A stretch of 64,000 nucleotides of DNA from Maratus speciosus (GCA_963932465.1 OZ010800.1:95871307-95935306); one strand, 5' to 3'; shown: positions 46,349 to 59,091, numbered from the stretch's first letter. The notes: a model not told the origin generated them from the letters alone. Numbers and translations are program-made.

Positions 46349-48205
46349 TTAAGGTAAAGCAGTCCTAGGCTAATTGAGAAATCCGACTCTTTGCAAAGAG
46401 CCTAGGCTGTTTGTGAAAAGTCGGGCTAATTGGGGTATTATTTCCCTTTACCCAATCAACCAGATATTTTTTGGCTGATTCCAAACAGCCTAGACATAGG
46501 TTCGACTAACTAGAAAAGGACAACTTGTTTCTCAGTCAGCCGAATTTTTCCAGGCTTACTGGAATGAGTCCATGCAGTTTTAGACTAATTAGAAAATTAC
46601 TAGCTCTTTGTTCAAATATGGTACTGTACACGACTCGAACCTAAAAATTCCATTTGAAGTCAAACCGAACCCTACAAAAAAAGTTCCATCGAACTGCAAC
46701 CCTATCGTAACACAACAAAATTATTTCCGCCGATTCGCAACCGGACCCGAACATATTTCCATTTGAAATCAAACCGCAACCCGCCAAGAAAACTATAAAA
46801 AAATTCCATCGAATCCCAATCCGATCAGAATACAAAAAATTATTATCGTCGCGTCGACATACAACCCGACTCGAACCTAAAAATTCCATAAAACCGCAAC
46901 CCGATCCGATTGACTTCAAACGAAATTTTCAGGTTCGAATCGAGACTCGTGTCGACGGAAACAATTTTGTGATGTTCGGATAGGGTTCTATTCGGTGGAA
47001 TTTTCAGGTTCGTGTCGGTTTTTATGTCGAAGGAAATAATTTTTGTCTTTTTCGGATCGAATTGCGGTTCACTAATTTTTTTTCGGGTTTGAGTTGGATT
47101 GACTTCATATGGGATTTTCAGTTTCGGATCCAGTTGCGTTTCGTAGAAAGTTATTTTGTCGTGTTCGGATGGGGTTGCGGCTCGATGGAACTTTTTTGTC
47201 GGGTTGCGGGTTGACTTCGAATAGAGTTTTTCGGTTCAGGCCTTGTTGGACGCCGACAGAAATTATTTTGTCGTGTTCGGATCGGGTTATGGTTCAATAG
47301 AATTTTTCTTGTCGGTTTCGGTTTGATGTTAGATGGAACTTTCAAATTCGTGTTGGGTTGCATGTCAATGGGAACAAATTTTTCATATTCGGATCGGGTT
47401 ACGGTTTGATGGAATTTTTAGATCCAGGTCCATTGCATGTCGACGAAAATAATTTTATTGTGTTCTGATCGGGTTGCGGTTCGATATAAATTTTTGGTCG
47501 GGTTCGAGTCGGGCTGCAGATTAACTTCAAATGGGATTCTCAAATTCGTGTTCGGGGGAAATTTAGCAGAACTTACTTTGTTGTGTTAGAGTCGGGTTGC
47601 GATTCAATGGAACTTTCCTTTGTCAGGTTCAGATTGTTTTCAAATGGAAGTTTCAGGTTCGGGTCGAGTACAATTTCTGACCATGCAGGGAGGCCTACCT
47701 AATGGCTTGAGCACAACAAGCCCTGCCTGGCTAATTATGTTTACTAAGGCTCCTGTTTATTGAAAGATTTGAAAAAGATATCACAATATTAATTTCAGAT
47801 TGCAACCCAGTTGTCTGAGCGTGCTACTATACAACACGATGTATGAATTATATAAGAACTAAGAAAAAAAATCGGGTCGAGTACACGATATTTCGACAAA
47901 CAGCTGGTAATTTTCTAATTAGCCTAAAACTGCATAGACTCATTATAGTAAGCCTGAAAAAAATCCGGTTGCCCAAGAAAGAAGTAGTCATTTTCCAATT
48001 GGCATAACTGTATCTAGGCTCTTTGCAATAAGCCTAAAAAATATCAGGCTGATTGAGAAATAAATAGCCGTATTCCGGTTAACCTCCCGCTCTCTAGGCT
48101 CTTTACAATAAGCCTGAAAAATATCAGCCTGATTGAGAAAAGGGAGATGATTCTCTAATTAGCCGGGCTCTTTGCAAAGAGCCGAATTTCTCAATTACCT
48201 TACGA
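46349..48205. mobile_element. Foldback element with inverted tandem-repeat core, about 1.85 kb
   Basis: Outer arms (46350-46620 and 47895-48205) pair: CTAATTGAGAAATCCG near 46370 against CGAATTTCTCAATTACC near 48183, and CTCTTTGCAAAGAGCC is palindromic in both. Arms contain repeated CTAGGCT..TTTGCAA..AGCCT units. The core (46625-47680) holds roughly 80-120 bp units built on CGGGT(T/C)GCGGTTCGATGGAA, reading one way right of about 46920 and the opposite way left of it. Frames of 63-92 residues inside are repeat translations. Confidence 0.75.
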
Positions 48206-48639
48206 CATAACTATCAAGTGAATCGGTTAAAGCACAACTATAGCGCCTAATAAATAGTAACTGGATATTCCAGTAATCCTTTAAAAAGAGCTAAACATTT
48301 GAAGCCGATAAATGCCGAACGATGCTCAAAGATCAATGTCGATCGCAGTGACATCTGGTAGCTCAAATATAAGTATTGTATAAGTATCTTCTAGGCGCTA
48401 TATTTATACAATGTTTATGCTTAAGGTGCAGGGGCTCGGATTTCCCCTTGTTCACTGACCAATGTCGGGTCGGAGCTTTGTAAGATTGGACTGGGGAACA
48501 ATTTTTAACACAATTTCTGTTGACTTCGATTTTCAGCTGTTTTTAAGTCAAAAAAGCGTGCTAATTTCAAAACTGCAATTAGTTTTCTTCTATCACGTCA
48601 AGTTTTTTCTCTAGAGCTTATATTAATGTGATCACTCTA
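48206..48639. other. No gene seen
   Basis: Mixed composition; may include 5' sequence of the pseudogene that follows, but no frame could be tied to it. Confidence 0.4.
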
Positions 48640-49602
48640 CGGTTGCCATAACGTACATAGTTTAATAGAGGAGTTGGTAATTCCATCCTATACCGAAACT
48701 GAATGGCGACTATCCATCGATAGCTCAAAAAGGAGCTTGAAGTGCTTTCTCCTTCACAATGGAAATTTATTTGGAGAAGTTCCAATAGGCCATTCAGTTT
48801 ATTTCGCGAGGAATATGAGGACATGAAAAGATCCATTGATTTATTGCAATATCACATGCACGAATGGATCATCTGTGTTGACTTTAAAATAGTCTGCTTC
48901 CTTCTTAGCCAGCAACGTAGATATACCAAGTTTCCCTGTTTTTGTGTCTGTGGGACAGCAGAGCTCGTGAGAAGCATTGGTTCCAGTCAAATTGGCCTCC
49001 AAAATCTGACCTCAAACCTGGGGAGCCAAACATTTTGTATCAGCCTCTTGTCGACAGAAAGAACATCATATTTCCACATCTGCATATAAAACTGGTTCTA
49101 AGGAATCAGTTCATGAAAGTTTTGTCAACTAAAAGAGACTGTTTGAAGTACCGCATTTCGAAATTTCCAAACGTGTCTTTTAAAAAGATAAAGGCAGGAA
49201 TGGCCGAATTGTATTTGACGGTCCACAGATTCGGCAGCTCAGTAGAGAAGAATATTTCATCGGAACAATGACAGAACTCCGAAAGAATGCTTGGTTTTCA
49301 TTCAAAAATCTTGTCAAAAACTTTCTTGGAAATAGGCAAGTAGAAAATTACAGAGAAATTGTCCAGCAACTTTTAGAGAGTTTCAAAATACTTCGTTGCA
49401 ACATGAGCATCAGACTTCATTTTCTGCATAGCCATCTTGGTGATGTCAGCAGGGTGAGCGATTCCACCAAGATTTGAAGCTTATGAAAGAACAGTATCAA
49501 GGTAGATGGGATGAATATGTGATGGCTGACTCTATTGGAGGATCAAGCGAGATTGTCCATAAATTGAACACTCCAGGAAATGCTACGAACGAAAATTTTT
49601 AG
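48640..49602 (+). pseudogene. Frameshifted copy of a multi-copy arthropod protein family of unknown function
   Basis: Joined across several frame changes the reading gives LIEELVIPSYTETEWRLSID, LKCFLLHNG, GHSVYF, EEYEDMKRSIDLLQYHMHEW, YTKFPCF, CLWDSRAREKHW, LVDRKNIIFPHLHIKLVL, FKKIKAGM, NAWFSFKNLVKNFLGN, CNMSIRLHFLHSHL, ERFHQDLKLMKEQYQGRWDE and a stop at 49600-49602. I recognise this order of motifs from uncharacterised proteins present in many copies in spiders, aphids and other arthropods, probably carried by a transposon. Frames change near 48800, 48935 and 49205, and a short deletion lies near 49440. The C-terminal basic tail expected in relatives is replaced. The N-terminal part is missing or unreadable. 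Function of the family is unknown to me; identification is from memory and not searched. Confidence 0.7.
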
Positions 49603-50084
49603 CTTAATATGTACTTTTTTCGTTTTGTAAATGGATTTTACTACTTGTATGTACACTTTGTAGCTTATAGTAGGTATATACAGCCGTTATATGAATAATA
49701 TATTTGGTAATTGTTTCTTTATTTTCCTTTGTATCCTCATTAAGTATGATTTTTGGGGCATCCTGTAGTTCAAAAAGTTGACGTGATAGAAACAATTTGG
49801 ATTTGGATGACAAAAATTAGCCAAAAACAAGTGTCAGATCTAAGTCAACAAAATGTGCGTTCCCCAGTGTTATTGCTTATTATTGTTTTTTTTATAAATA
49901 TTGTTAACGTCATATTTATTTACATACTGTTCGACACCCCGCCCTCTTTCGCTCTTTGCGGCGGGAAATGCTTCGGCTGAATTTCGTAAATACTTTTTAA
50001 GACCTCAACAAAATGAATGGGGGGGGGGGGGGACATCATCCTCAACAGTTTTTGTATCCTAGTCTGAACAGTTCCTGTCGGGCG
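49603..50084. other. No gene seen; poly-G at 50019-50032
   Basis: AT-rich with one 14-base G run. Overlapping short frames are not credible. Confidence 0.4.
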
Positions 50085-50215
50085 GTAAAAGCATAGCAGA
50101 GCCACCTGTTAGGCGATAAACATTGAAACCTAATAAGCACCGATTTATATTATCGTCTAATTCAATATGAAATTTGATAAAATTTCGTGCATAAATTTTC
50201 GAGTTAGACCGACCA
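50085..50215 (-). repeat. Single monomer of the 147-bp satellite
   Basis: The complement contains ATGCACGAAATTTTATCAAA, ATTGAATTAGACGATAATAT and ATCGCCTAACAGGTGGC, as in the array at 11389-12990. It lies about 38 kb from that array and inverted. Confidence 0.75.
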
Positions 50216-51129
50216 TAAATCTTATGTAATTTTCCAAAACTATTAGTATTCAGGACACACCAACCGGTGTAAATAAATAGAAAAACGGATTCAAAATGCT
50301 TCACTAATACAATTCCTTCTACTATCTTCTTATATGTTTATTGACGAAAGCAAAAAGCAAAATTTTTATTGAAATAATTTCTAATGAAAGCTAATGAAAA
50401 ATTTTAAGTAATAATTTAAACTATTCAACAGCGCTCATGGCGTAGAACGGAAAATTAAAAGTAATGAATGACACATAGAATTGAATACAGTAAAAATAGT
50501 GATATAAACCATAGTTATCAATATAAATTACATTTGTTATTAAAGTAAAGAAAAATGGTAAAAACAGTTCACAACACCAAAAATAAATAACGATTTAATG
50601 AAATAATGTTTAAATGACATACCAAAAACGAAACATGATGCCATCATTTTGAAAAATGTCTTTTTTTTTATTCGGTTTGTCTACCTGCCTGCCTGCCTGT
50701 CTGTCTGTCTGACCGTGCTCTAACTCGAGTAAATATTGTCCGATTGCCTTAAAATTCATAGACGTTATTGGGTATCACTTTGGCATGTTTGGTATTGAAA
50801 CTGAGTGTGTAGGATTTATGGTTCATTTACAGTTATGCCGAAAAAAAATTCAGTTACATCACAGTCTATGGGGAGAAATCGCTTGCGGTGTATTTTAATG
50901 ATATCACACTATTTAAACACACTGAAATTTATCTATATCACTGAAATGTAGTAAATGGCTCTTGCTGTAGAATATAGCGCGCATAGAGTTTATCCTTCAT
51001 TTACAGGGAGAGACAAAATAATTTGGTTAGTGAAGAAATTGAACAATAATTGAACTATTATAACTTATGAACAATAATTGCTGGAAGAGCGTTTTCATCT
51101 TTGGTACGCGTTTTTAAATTACTACTACT
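50216..51129. other. No gene seen; CTGCCTGCCTGTCTGTCTGT near 50683
   Basis: The simple-sequence run is followed by GACCGTGCTCTAACTCGAG, like the head of other dispersed repeats here. Otherwise AT-rich. Confidence 0.4.
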
Positions 51130-51420
51130 TTTTATATTTCTTGGTGTGTATAAATTCTATAGATCATAAACAGGGCTTCACAAAAGTTTTTATATACATT
51201 TCCGTTTATTCACGGAAATTGCTGAATGCAAACATTCAACTGTGCTATTCATTTAACTGAAAAAACTTTCAGCATACTATGTAGCATATACGCATTTAAA
51301 TTTTAGACCATGTACAGGGCTTCACAAAAGAATTTGAATACATTTCTGACTGCAGATGATATTTGCTATAATTGGGTTCATAAATGCGTATGCGTTTTTC
51401 GAGTTGTTAATTTATCCATC
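51130..51420. repeat. Degraded satellite S units
   Basis: CAGGGCTTCACAAAAG occurs at 51171 and 51315, 144 bp apart, together with GTGTATAAATTCTATAGATC and TTTCAGCATACTATGTA blocks like those of satellite S. Confidence 0.55.
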
Positions 51421-51890
51421 CTCTTTTACCTTAGTAAACTATAAAGTTTTTTTTCAGTATTCTGAAGCTGTTGGAAAGTGTTTCATAATCTATGCAAGAC
51501 GCATGATTTTTCTTTCTTGTTATAAGTAGAGGTAGAATTTTGTAATCGATTTTTAAGCCATTTCCTGATATGATAGAATTATAAACATTAAGTTCACAGG
51601 TGTGTTTCGGATCACAATACAACATATTGATATTTTTAGAACTTTAAATTATAAATTAATATATTAATTTAAAAGAACTTTAGAGCTTTTCCGTTAGCCC
51701 GAAACAGGTGATAAACCACAAAATATTCTCGGTAACTAATGAAATTGCATGCCAATTGAAACAACGATGGATTTAACGATGTGCCAATAAACGCTTGTCA
51801 ACATACGCTAAATAACAGTGGAATTGCAACAATGAAGCATTTTAAAACTTAAAAAGTGGAAAACAAATTATGGATAAACAAGTAATATAA
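51421..51890. other. No gene seen
   Basis: AT-rich, featureless. Confidence 0.4.
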
Positions 51891-52320
51891 AAAAAAAATT
51901 AAGTCAATTTTTACTTAGGTCATCAAAGAAAAATTTAATATAATCTCTTAAGCTAATATTAGTTTTTGTTGCTTTAAAATATCTCAATTTCTTGATTTTC
52001 TTGTTGATTTTCTGTAAGCAAGTAAACACTATTGGTTTACAATGGGAGTGTATGGGAATTTGGCGAAATATTAGAGATATCGCCAATTTGGCGTCACTTT
52101 TGGCGACTCATTTTGGCCGCCAAATTTGGCGATATACCGCCAAGTTGGCGACAAACTTGGTATTTAGCGACAGAACAGGGTCCCCCCTATGGTAAACCCA
52201 CTTATAGGTATGGAGAGGCATTAAATGCTTGACATTTACGATAAACCATTATTGTCATTTAATCTTATAGTTTGGCGATAGTTTTTGGGTCGGCGGGATA
52301 ATCAAGTAGTACCGAATTGC
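51891..52320 (-). repeat. Family C repeat, right inverted partner
   Basis: Inverted relative to 44565-44915, including GCTAATATTAGTTTTTGTTG and the TTGGCG-rich core (52058-52160). The extension 52268-52320 (GGATAATCAAGTAGTACCGA) is the complement of 18092-18115 within Helitron-like copy 2. Two overlapping plus frames with PIWRHFW-like text are translations of this core. Confidence 0.8.
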
Positions 52321-53779
52321 GTAAAAGAAACATCCTTACAACTCGAAAAATTATAATCGTATTGACTAACAGTTTACTGCGTCGGATGAAGCGTCTCATT
52401 TCCAATCAAAATATATCTTTGAATTGAAATTTGAATGAAATACAGGGTCATGAAAAATCGAAGAGTATGAAAAATAGAATTACAAATATCTCGGCAACTC
52501 ATTATCCGTTCAAGTTCATTCATGATGCAAAATTTATGTTTTTTTATTGTCTTTTATATTCACTCCTTCAAATAAACAATTTCGAAAATTTTTGTATACC
52601 TTTTATCAGAACGAATATTTCAAGAGTCCGAAAAAAATAGTTCCGGTTAATCGAGGTTACTGATATTCAATAGGCTTCTTTCCATTATTACTCCCCAAGA
52701 ACATACCGAATTTCAAGTCTCTATCTCAATTTGTTCGGGAGATAGAGCGATTACAGACACACAGACATACAGACGGACGGACAAACTTTTTTTCTAAAAA
52801 TATGTTTTTCGGAATCTCCAGTGTCTGAAACGTGTAAATTCGTCAAAAAAAAATTTTCGATTTTTAAAACGATTACAAGACTTACCCTATACTACATATG
52901 ATGGGCAAGTAGAAAATGACAGAGGTTTCTTAATCTATGAAAATGTATAATAATCACGAACGCAAATATATAATAACTTGTTCCGAGTTACACAAGATTC
53001 CGAAAAGCATTCCTTTATCTTGAGAAACCTCAGAAAACAATTTATTTTCGAAATTTAAAGAAGAATTTACAAATATAAATTTTTATTAGCTGCCCGTAAT
53101 TTTTGGAAACGTTTCCTAGTAGCATTTACAGTGCATTAATAAATTCTCTGTACCCGGAAAATCGGTTTTTCGGATTCTATCCATTCTCAAGTAAACCTTT
53201 TCAGCGGCATAACTGAATGCGTGCATGCAATTATAGCAAAATAATGTTAATTTTCATATTAATGTTAATGCTGTTAATATTGTATATTTGCCTGTTAAAC
53301 ATGTTTTCTGATTATCAAAATAATTACCTGAGATTTGATATCATCCGAAAAAGTGATATTCCGATTTGAGAAAACTTATTATTGCTCTGTAAAAGCTACT
53401 CAGAAACATTTCCGAAAATAAATAATAAAAATTAGCTAATAAAAATTTATTTTTGTGAATTGCCCTTTAAATTTCGAAAATAAATAGTTTTCTAAGGTTT
53501 TTAAAGATAAAGGAAAGTCTCGCATTTCGAAAAGCATTTCGGAAACTTTGGAGACTTGAAAGAAGTTATTATATATTTTCATTCTTGATTATAATACATT
53601 TTTGTAGATTAAGAAATATCTGTCAATTTTTACACAGTCTAGGAAATGGAATTTCATAAAACTGAATGTATAAAATATTTATTAAACATTATATTGATTC
53701 AATTTCGGCCACTCAATAGAAGCCAAGCTTTTCCAATTTTAGCGATAAGCATTATAGTTGCACTGTTTAAAAAAAAAAA
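52321..53779. other. No gene seen; dispersed repeat near 52690-52800
   Basis: CTCTATCTCAATTTGTTCGG and a CAGACATACAGACGGACGGA run mark a dispersed repeat like that near 30840. Inverted short blocks with TTTCCGAAAATAAATAATAA occur at 53042 and 53410. No gene. Confidence 0.4.
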
Positions 53780-54390
53780 AAAAATGCAATTTACAAATTA
53801 CAACGACCATTTGGAAAATGATTTTTTCGTACGCCACGCCATGAATTAAACATTAATAGTGTTATTACACGCAAAAATTGTAAGCGACAGAAATCGCCTG
53901 CGACTCGTACGTATTATCCACCTGAAACTTACGTATTATCCAAGCATTTCATTGGCTGTTCGGGAAAAGGCTTTTCCATCGTCAGATTTCCAAGAAATCT
54001 GGCGGTCAATTTTAAATGAAATTTCATTCTTAAACTTCTAAACATCCCACACTATTACTTTTTAAACCATCGTACAGAGAAAAAAATGTACTTTTAAATG
54101 CAATTTGTTTGAAAGCTGTATCTCAATTTGTTTCTGAGTTATTAATTTTTTTTTTTGTAGTTTTTATTACTTTTTTGTCATAGTGGCAACACTCTGTTGT
54201 CCATCTCTGTTGAAAGCAGGGAGATAGAGCACTCTACCTACCTTCATGGTTGAAAGTAAAGGGAAATACAGATTACTGTATAGTCTAATCAGAAAACGAA
54301 TAAAATGATGATTAAACCAATAAAAACCTTCAGATATGCTTTTGATTTCCTACCCTGACGAGGACAATAACCATTTTTCCAAATGGTTAA
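53780..54390 (+). repeat. Family A repeat, inverted partner of 39470-40150
   Basis: Contains CATTAATAGTGTTATTACAC, CTTAAACTTCTAAACATCCC and GAAAACGAATAAAATGATGA, each the complement of blocks in 39470-40150. A (TAAA)n run follows at 54395-54415. Confidence 0.75.
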
Positions 54391-54417
54391 AAAAAATAAA
54401 TAAATAAATAAATAAAA

Positions 54418-54663
54418 GACGGACTAAAAAAAACGGAGATTCTACTGGCAATAGAGCCAGTATTATTTCCGTATTTTAACGGAAATTTTCTCTCATAAAT
54501 TCCAGGAAAACGGAAAAAATTTTATAATTTATGGGGGAAAAATTCCGTAAAAATACGGATTTCTGGAAATAAAGGGGGGGGGGGAATTTCCGTTAAATTA
54601 CGAAAGTAGTACTGGCATCTCGATTGCCAATAGAATCTCCGTTTTTTAGTCTTTTTTTACAGT
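54418..54663. mobile_element. MITE, fourth CACTG family, nearly full copy
   Basis: Arms GACGGACTAAAAAAAACGGA (54418) and CTCCGTTTTTTAGTCTTTTT (54637), ending ACAGT. The left CACTGTAAA end is replaced by (TAAA)n. An 11-base poly-G lies at 54574-54584. A truncated sister is at 42550. Confidence 0.8.
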
Positions 54664-54944
54664 CTGTATTTAATTTTATATTCGGTAGTCGTGCACAAAA
54701 TTTTATATTTGAAGTTACTAATTAAAAATATGTGCGGGTTTTTTTTGTTTTTGTTTTTTTTAAATTTTCTATTTGAATATTATACAAAAGAGCTGATGAA
54801 CTGTGCTGTTCTTATTTCGCTGATTGTGATCGTTTTAGACAACTTTTACTCCAACTTGAATTTAATGAAATTCACTATACTTCGTAATTGTTGTTGTATA
54901 ACAGCGTTATTTAAATTAATATAGAAGAAAATTCTGTCATCGCC
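54664..54944. other. No gene seen
   Basis: A 77-codon plus frame (54691-54924) is hydrophobic and poly-F rich; this reflects T-rich DNA. Confidence 0.4.
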
Positions 54945-55277
54945 ACAACATATTAATTGATTATTAGGCTGCCAGAGTTTGTAAGGGCTATACTTTGTTT
55001 TTTACACGAGATATCATGGGAAGAAAAACGCACTAAAACTTTGAAAAAATATTTTTTAAGTTAATTTTTGAAAACAACATATTAATATTCACCTTAAATG
55101 GCCGTCATGGCTGCATCATATTAATTGGTTATTAGGCGGCCAGAGTTAGTAAAGGATATACTTTGTTTTTTACACGACTTATCCTGCGAAGAAAAACGCA
55201 CTAAAACTTTGAAAAAATATTTTTTAAGTTAATTTTTGAAAGCAACATATTAATATTCACCTTAAATGTTTTACCGG
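54945..55277 (+). repeat. 168-bp tandem duplication
   Basis: TATTAATTG(A/G) occurs at 54951 and 55119. Both units share GAAAAACGCACTAAAACTTT and TTTTTTAAGTTAATTTTTGA, with about 93-95% identity. A diverged relative of GAGTTAGTAAAGGATATACT is seen near 59630. Confidence 0.88.
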
Positions 55278-55534
55278 AAATCAATTTTTAGAAGCTTCAA
55301 ATATGTGAATATAAAATTACAGTTTATTTTGCAAAGTAATTTTCGAGTTATGTATAAAAAATTACCAGCGTTACAACTGTTTTACAAGTATTAAAACTGA
55401 AATTAACATTAGGGGTTCTTAACCCTTAAATGCGAGATTTTTTATTTTGTTTCGAAAAAATTATACATAATTCTCTGAAAGGTTTATTGCACAGGAAAAA
55501 TAATAAAAAAAAAAATCACAGATACATTTTTAGG
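55278..55534. other. No gene seen
   Basis: Contains TTAACCCTTAAATGCGAG at 55419, which resembles a piggyBac-type TTAA/CCCT end but lacks a clear partner. Confidence 0.35.
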
Positions 55535-57918
55535 GTTCCGTACTTAAAAAATAAAAACGGAACCATTATAAGATCACACCTGTGTCTATCTGTCACAGCC
55601 AATTTACTCGTAAACTATGGAACGTGGGAAGTTCAAAATCAAGGAAGTAATAAAGACCATTAACCCGCATATTTTCAGATTAAAAAACATTCATAAATAT
55701 ATTTAGTAAAAATGTAGAGGGGCTAAATATGGTACTTGAAAAAAAAAACTCTTTTCTTTGTATATCGTGTGGGGTATCGTGTGAAATCTTTCGTAACGCT
55801 GAACTCAAAAATACATTCCTTTTAATTTTAGGTATTATATTTTCAAAGATACTGTCGAAAATGTAGCGCAAAAATATGTCCCCCCCCCTATCTAATTCCG
55901 AATCTACTGAAACTAAAATTATGAAAAAAATTAGAGGTAGTAGACGTTAATGTAAACCTTGCAGGAAAATTATAGCGATCACTATAGGTCACATAGTTTT
56001 TGAGAAAATCGCATTTTCCTGTTACACACAAATTTCGATTTACGGGCACTCAGGAAAATTGTTGAGCATCACTGGATGTACCTATCGTAGCAGAAGTATA
56101 AAAGCATTGTTGATAATGAACTTCGAAAAAAATCATCGGTAATTAGCCGAGATATTAACCCTTAAAGATACGGCCAGTTTGGACATACACATATACACAA
56201 TGACAGGGGCGGCGTACTCTATGCCTAGTTAACAACTTTTACTGATATATATGTGTAATGTAATGTCCAGTAGCAGTATAAGAGCAATAAATGTCAAATT
56301 GTTAAAAACATACTAATTTCAGGTGTCTCAGGAGTCTAAAAATTATAAAAAATAAAAAAAAGACCATTTTCAACATTTAATTTCTTAAAATGTATATGAT
56401 TTAAAACACAATTTTAATTGCGATGAAAGATATAAGTATGTTCTTTGATTTCATGTATTTAAAAAATTGTAAGATGCAGAATTAGTATTTATAGGGGGCT
56501 CGACAGTATATGTCGACAGTATATACGACAATAAATGTCAGATTGTTAGACATTTGTCGAAGAGAATATTGGCATAACAGTTTGCAGGATTACAAAATAA
56601 ATATTGCAACTAGAATGACAATTTTTATACATACTTACACTTCAGATTGTAATAAGTACTCTGAACTTAAATAAATTTGTATTTAAAGCATTTGTATATT
56701 TTTAATGCAATGTTGCATTTAGTTACTACAGAATTTTGAAAATTTCAACAGTATAATCTCCTAAGAAAATATTTTTTTGAACAATAAAAAGGAAATTTTC
56801 GGTTCAGTTTATATAGACTAACATGAAATATGTGTTTTGAAAATTTCATGAAAAAATATTCAGAAGTTTTTGAGGTATCCTGCGCGTTATGCCCAGAAAA
56901 CGACATTCGGAGAAAAATGACTTCAAAGTTTCGGAATCACCGCTTCAGTTATTGAGCGGGTATAATTCTAAAAGCCATAACTTCTGTTCTAATGGGAATT
57001 TCAAGGAAACAATTATATCAAAATGTTCAGAAAAGATAGGAGTTTAACATCTAAAAAAAATTAAAATTTCTAAAATTTTGAAGCTTTAAGAGTCCTGCGA
57101 CCACTTAACCCTTTCCAGCGCGGAGTAATTCTGTTTATAAACTTATGAAATAATGGAATGACACCAGAATTTATAAACTAATTTATTAGAAAATACGAAC
57201 TTGCTTATTTTCACGTAGATGATAAAAGGAAAAATTTAATTAAATATTCTTGGTGCCGTTTGTCTGTTCCGGAATTAAAATTAGGTGTCCTTTTTCTAAG
57301 GACACCGCCCTCGAAAGATTTAATTAGAATGAATCACATAAATACTGTGGGATTCACGTCTAGTTTGCATTGTGTGTATCTCTCAATGCGCCTCGAGTGA
57401 CTTTAAAAGTTAATTAAAAGCCTATCTGGAAAAACGCGGCACTGACCAAGCCGACGTTGCAACTTTGCGGCCTCCTTTCGCAACGCGCTTAGCACAATGC
57501 CAAATTTAAACTTTGAACAAAGGTTTTGTTTTAGAACACTGTAGAAATAAAGGTTATTTCTAGGCTGAATTTAGTTTTATGAAATGCCAAATGTAGTTTA
57601 AATATGCACTGCTTTTATTGTCAGTACCGAATTAAGTTCATCATAAACAGATTTGGATAATATTAAAAAATGAGTTATACAAAATAGCTATGTTTGATAT
57701 TATTTAGGTTCCATAACTGTTTGAACTTTCATGATATATCCATTTACACTTTTCAAATATATACTGTTATACCCAACCATACGTTGTATAGTTTTTTACA
57801 AAGTCTCGGTATTCTTTTAGCAACGGTTTTTTTTTTATAATACAATTACAAATTCATATATTTATTCTACGGAACCCTCTGTGCGCGAGTAATACTCGCA
57901 CTTGACCGTTTATTCATA
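55535..57918 (-). repeat. Family B repeat, right inverted partner
   Basis: Pairs with 42925-44310 in two blocks, 55535-56285 and 57210-57918, separated by about 920 bp (56286-57209) absent from the left copy. Inner landmark: AGAAGTATAAAAGCATTGTT (56093). Outer landmark: GCGAGTAATACTCGCACTTG (57886). The extra block contains TTAACCCTTTCCAGCGCGGA at 57107, like a piggyBac-type end. Confidence 0.75.
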
Positions 57919-58472
57919 TAATACTTCAATCTTTTCTTCTGTTGCAGATCAGCAATATAAGTAAAAACTACTGTCGTGTGTCTGTTTTACGCTAAAATAT
58001 TGCAAATTAGTAAATATTTTAATAAGTTTGTCTCCAAATATCTTATTTTACGTAATTAAAACTTAACCTTTAATTCCCATGATAGAACACGTTCTAGAAA
58101 TTACGTAGTCAGAGAATTTGACCAGAAAGTTTCAATGGTTAATTTCACTTTATTTAAATAGGGGATGTCTGTTATTAATTAAAGCAAATATTGCTATATT
58201 AATTTTGTAGTGTGATTTAGACATATACGAATAAAAAAATATATTAAATTCAAAACACTGTTGTTTGCATATATGTAAAGCACTAAAGGGTTATAAGTGC
58301 ACTAAAGGGTTAAACTTGCATAATTGCTAAACTATTTGTTAGAATGAACTCCTACTTGGTATCCAAAGTTACAATTTGTCGAAGAATTCCAATATGGCGT
58401 CCAAATCAGGGGTTAGTTTTGAAAATTTTAAATCTTGATAAAATATGTGTGGACGACCTCCCAAAGCAAAGT
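57919..58472. other. No gene seen
   Basis: AGTGCACTAAAGGGTTA occurs twice near 58280-58313; the second ends in GGGTTAA and could pair with TTAACCCTTT at 57107 as ends of a TTAA-flanked MITE of about 1.2 kb, but this is speculative. Confidence 0.35.
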
Positions 58473-58710
58473 TTAACCCCTTAATTCTCGCTCCCGTCAA
58501 TATCTCGGGCTGAGGTGTCGTTCGTTATTTCTCGTGCCCGTCATATTCTCGGGCTGGAGATTTAATTGCTGGAAAAAACTTCTGATACCAGAAAAATTGA
58601 ACTGGAATTTCCATTTGAAGTCTTTGAATAGTAGCACTCAGGTTTGATTTGTACGATCTATAAATTGTCATAGATTTGACATAGATTTGCAGTATTTTTG
58701 CCATTTTGAT

Positions 58711-59091
<381 letters not shown>

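Noticed and set aside
47109..47363. Opposed frames of 63 and 70 residues
   Set aside because: They are translations of the tandem units in the foldback core.
51992..52232. Two overlapping frames with WRHFW / PSWRQTW text
   Set aside because: They lie in the TTGGCG-rich core of repeat family C and have no conserved counterpart in the inverted copy.
42925..57918. A Maverick/Polinton with 15-kb spacing of inverted ends
   Set aside because: No polymerase B, integrase, protease or capsid-like frame is visible between the arms, and the arms are too diverged and unequal in length.
57107..58313. A 1.2-kb TTAA-flanked element with CCCTTT ends
   Set aside because: Only the first six bases of the two ends agree, and half of the interval belongs to repeat family B.
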